Of a stretch of 34,279 bases of DNA, positions 33,545-34,279 are shown piece by piece (positions within the stretch are counted from its first letter, which is position 1; each line of letters begins with the position of its first letter). Origin of the DNA: Ignavibacteriales bacterium (lineage in GTDB: Bacteria; Bacteroidota; Ignavibacteria; UBA10030; UBA8401); contig JACPGG010000153.1 in NCBI GenBank assembly GCA_016182545.1, forward strand, positions 1 through 34,279, in the 5' to 3' direction. The position numbers were made by a program, and so were the translations under genes. Under the pieces are notes generated by a model. That model was not told the origin of the DNA. It saw nothing but the letters and a program-made list of their open reading frames with translations, and did not search any database.

Positions 33545-34279
33545 TCAGAATAAATGTCCAAAGTTGAGGTAGAATCCTGTCGCATCCCTGCCGAACCCCG
33601 CATCGGCACGAACAACAAATGTATCCATGAAGAAACGGAGACCGATGACAGAGTTTATTTCCCACCGGGAAAAATTTATTCTCGACAACGAGTTCCACAC
33701 TGTACCGGCATCACATCCGGCAACACCGCCGAATCGCCATACGATTGGAAATCGAACTTCGCCGTTAAGTACTATACTTGCTTTATCGAGAAATCTATCC
33801 TGCGGGGATCCCCGCAGCGTACGGTTTCCTCCCATCGGCAGCAGCATCTGAACAGGGATATCATTCCCGAACAATTGCTGAATTCCGATGCGTGTTGCAA
33901 CGACCACCTTTGCGGCGATGACCGAATGGTAGTACTGAAGCCACATTGCTGCACGCGAGTATGAAACATTGGAGAGACCTGTGGAAGGATTGATTTCTCC
34001 TTCTGCCAGCAGAACCGTACCGGCGGAGGGATTGATAAAACTGTTCCGCGTATCGTACCGAAATGATGCCGCGATGCCGAAACTCTTTGCGGTGGTTCGA
34101 TTGATTGCCGGAAGCTGATGCAATGCACTCGTATCACTGAAATTGAAATTCTTTACCGATTTGTATTTCACACCAATCTGTCCGACCATCGTTTTCGTCC
34201 AGCCGCGGCTGCAGGAAAGCGTTATCTCCAACGGTTCGCGGGTGTAATATTCCCGCTGACTGAACCGGGCATCGTTTCC
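33545..34279 (-). CDS. Omp85/BamA-type surface antigen, C-terminal part (runs off the window)
   Basis: The frame is open to the window edge on the 5' side, so this is the last 244 residues or so of a larger protein. The visible part is the Omp85/D15 barrel: FRYDTRNSFINPSAGTVLLA (the DTR...P..G strand of the family) and GGNRTLRGSPQDRFLDKAS, which corresponds to the conserved loop-6 (V/I)RG(F/Y) region of the family, here with TLRGS. The protein ends GFYLNFGHLF with a terminal Phe. Without the N-terminus I cannot tell BamA, TamA or a patatin/ShlB-like member apart. It is most likely a stand-alone surface-antigen protein with small partner genes. Confidence 0.85.
   Translation of the reverse strand, partial: GNDARFSQREYYTREPLEITLSCSRGWTKTMVGQIGVKYKSVKNFNFSDTSALHQLPAINRTTAKSFGIAASFRYDTRNSFINPSAGTVLLAEGEINPSTGLSNVSYSRAAMWLQYYHSVIAAKVVVATRIGIQQLFGNDIPVQMLLPMGGNRTLRGSPQDRFLDKASIVLNGEVRFPIVWRFGGVAGCDAGTVWNSLSRINFSRWEINSVIGLRFFMDTFVVRADAGFGRDATGFYLNFGHLF

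Overview
The window looks like chromosomal DNA of a Gram-negative bacterium from the Bacteroidota/Ignavibacteriota/Chlorobiota side of the tree. The best clue is a secreted protein ending in a type IX secretion (T9SS) sorting domain with the motif NFPNPFNPTTNI, which is typical of Ignavibacteria-like genomes. Carboxypeptidase-regulatory-like domains on outer-membrane proteins, a DUF5686 protein, a DUF3078 protein, an S46 dipeptidyl-peptidase and an SD-poor gene layout agree with this. No rRNA, tRNA, CRISPR array, transposase or phage gene was seen. Taxonomy is an inference from gene content only.

Layout. 1-4.4 kb (+ strand) holds housekeeping genes: pyrF, a DUF2851 gene, a small HIT-like gene with a coupled hypothetical gene, and trhO. 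4.4-6.1 kb (-) is a secreted M28 peptidase. 6.16-7.53 kb (+) is a tightly coupled run of three paralogous Tat-exported Rieske lipoproteins, convergent with a DUF5686 outer-membrane protein. 10-14.2 kb holds a family-2 glycosyltransferase, a TPR/coiled-coil/TerB-like protein and an S46 peptidase. 14.2-18.5 kb (+) holds an unrecognised protein, a membrane protein with an anti-sigma-type zinc finger, a T9SS cargo protein and the broken tail of a second T9SS cargo gene. 18.5-20 kb (-) is an acyl-activating enzyme.

20.1-23.6 kb (+) is an ammonium/nitrogen module: a porin with an operator-like inverted repeat upstream, then P-II, Amt, a terminator and a second P-II that is 99/112 identical to the first. 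23.6-24.2 kb is a cold-shock gene behind what looks like a transcription attenuator. 24.2-26 kb is an AraC regulator plus an AhpD-like gene, bracketed by two almost identical 35-nt terminator repeats. 26-29.2 kb holds a DUF3078 protein, a probably deleted SRPBCC gene, an AT-rich PD-(D/E)XK-DUF5655 protein and a small hypothetical. 29.2-29.75 kb is a gene-free mosaic of mini-hairpins. 29.75-34.28 kb (-) is a TonB-dependent receptor behind a TetR regulator, a small outer-membrane protein and the end of an Omp85-type protein that runs off the window.

A recurring theme is dispersed palindromic repeats in intergenic gaps. Several intrude into gene ends and supply stop codons or the last residues (pyrF, the glycosyltransferase, trhO and the M28 peptidase). 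The least explained parts are the triple Rieske operon, the cold-shock attenuator, the terminator-bracketed AraC cassette and the unrecognised-protein/anti-sigma-like pair.
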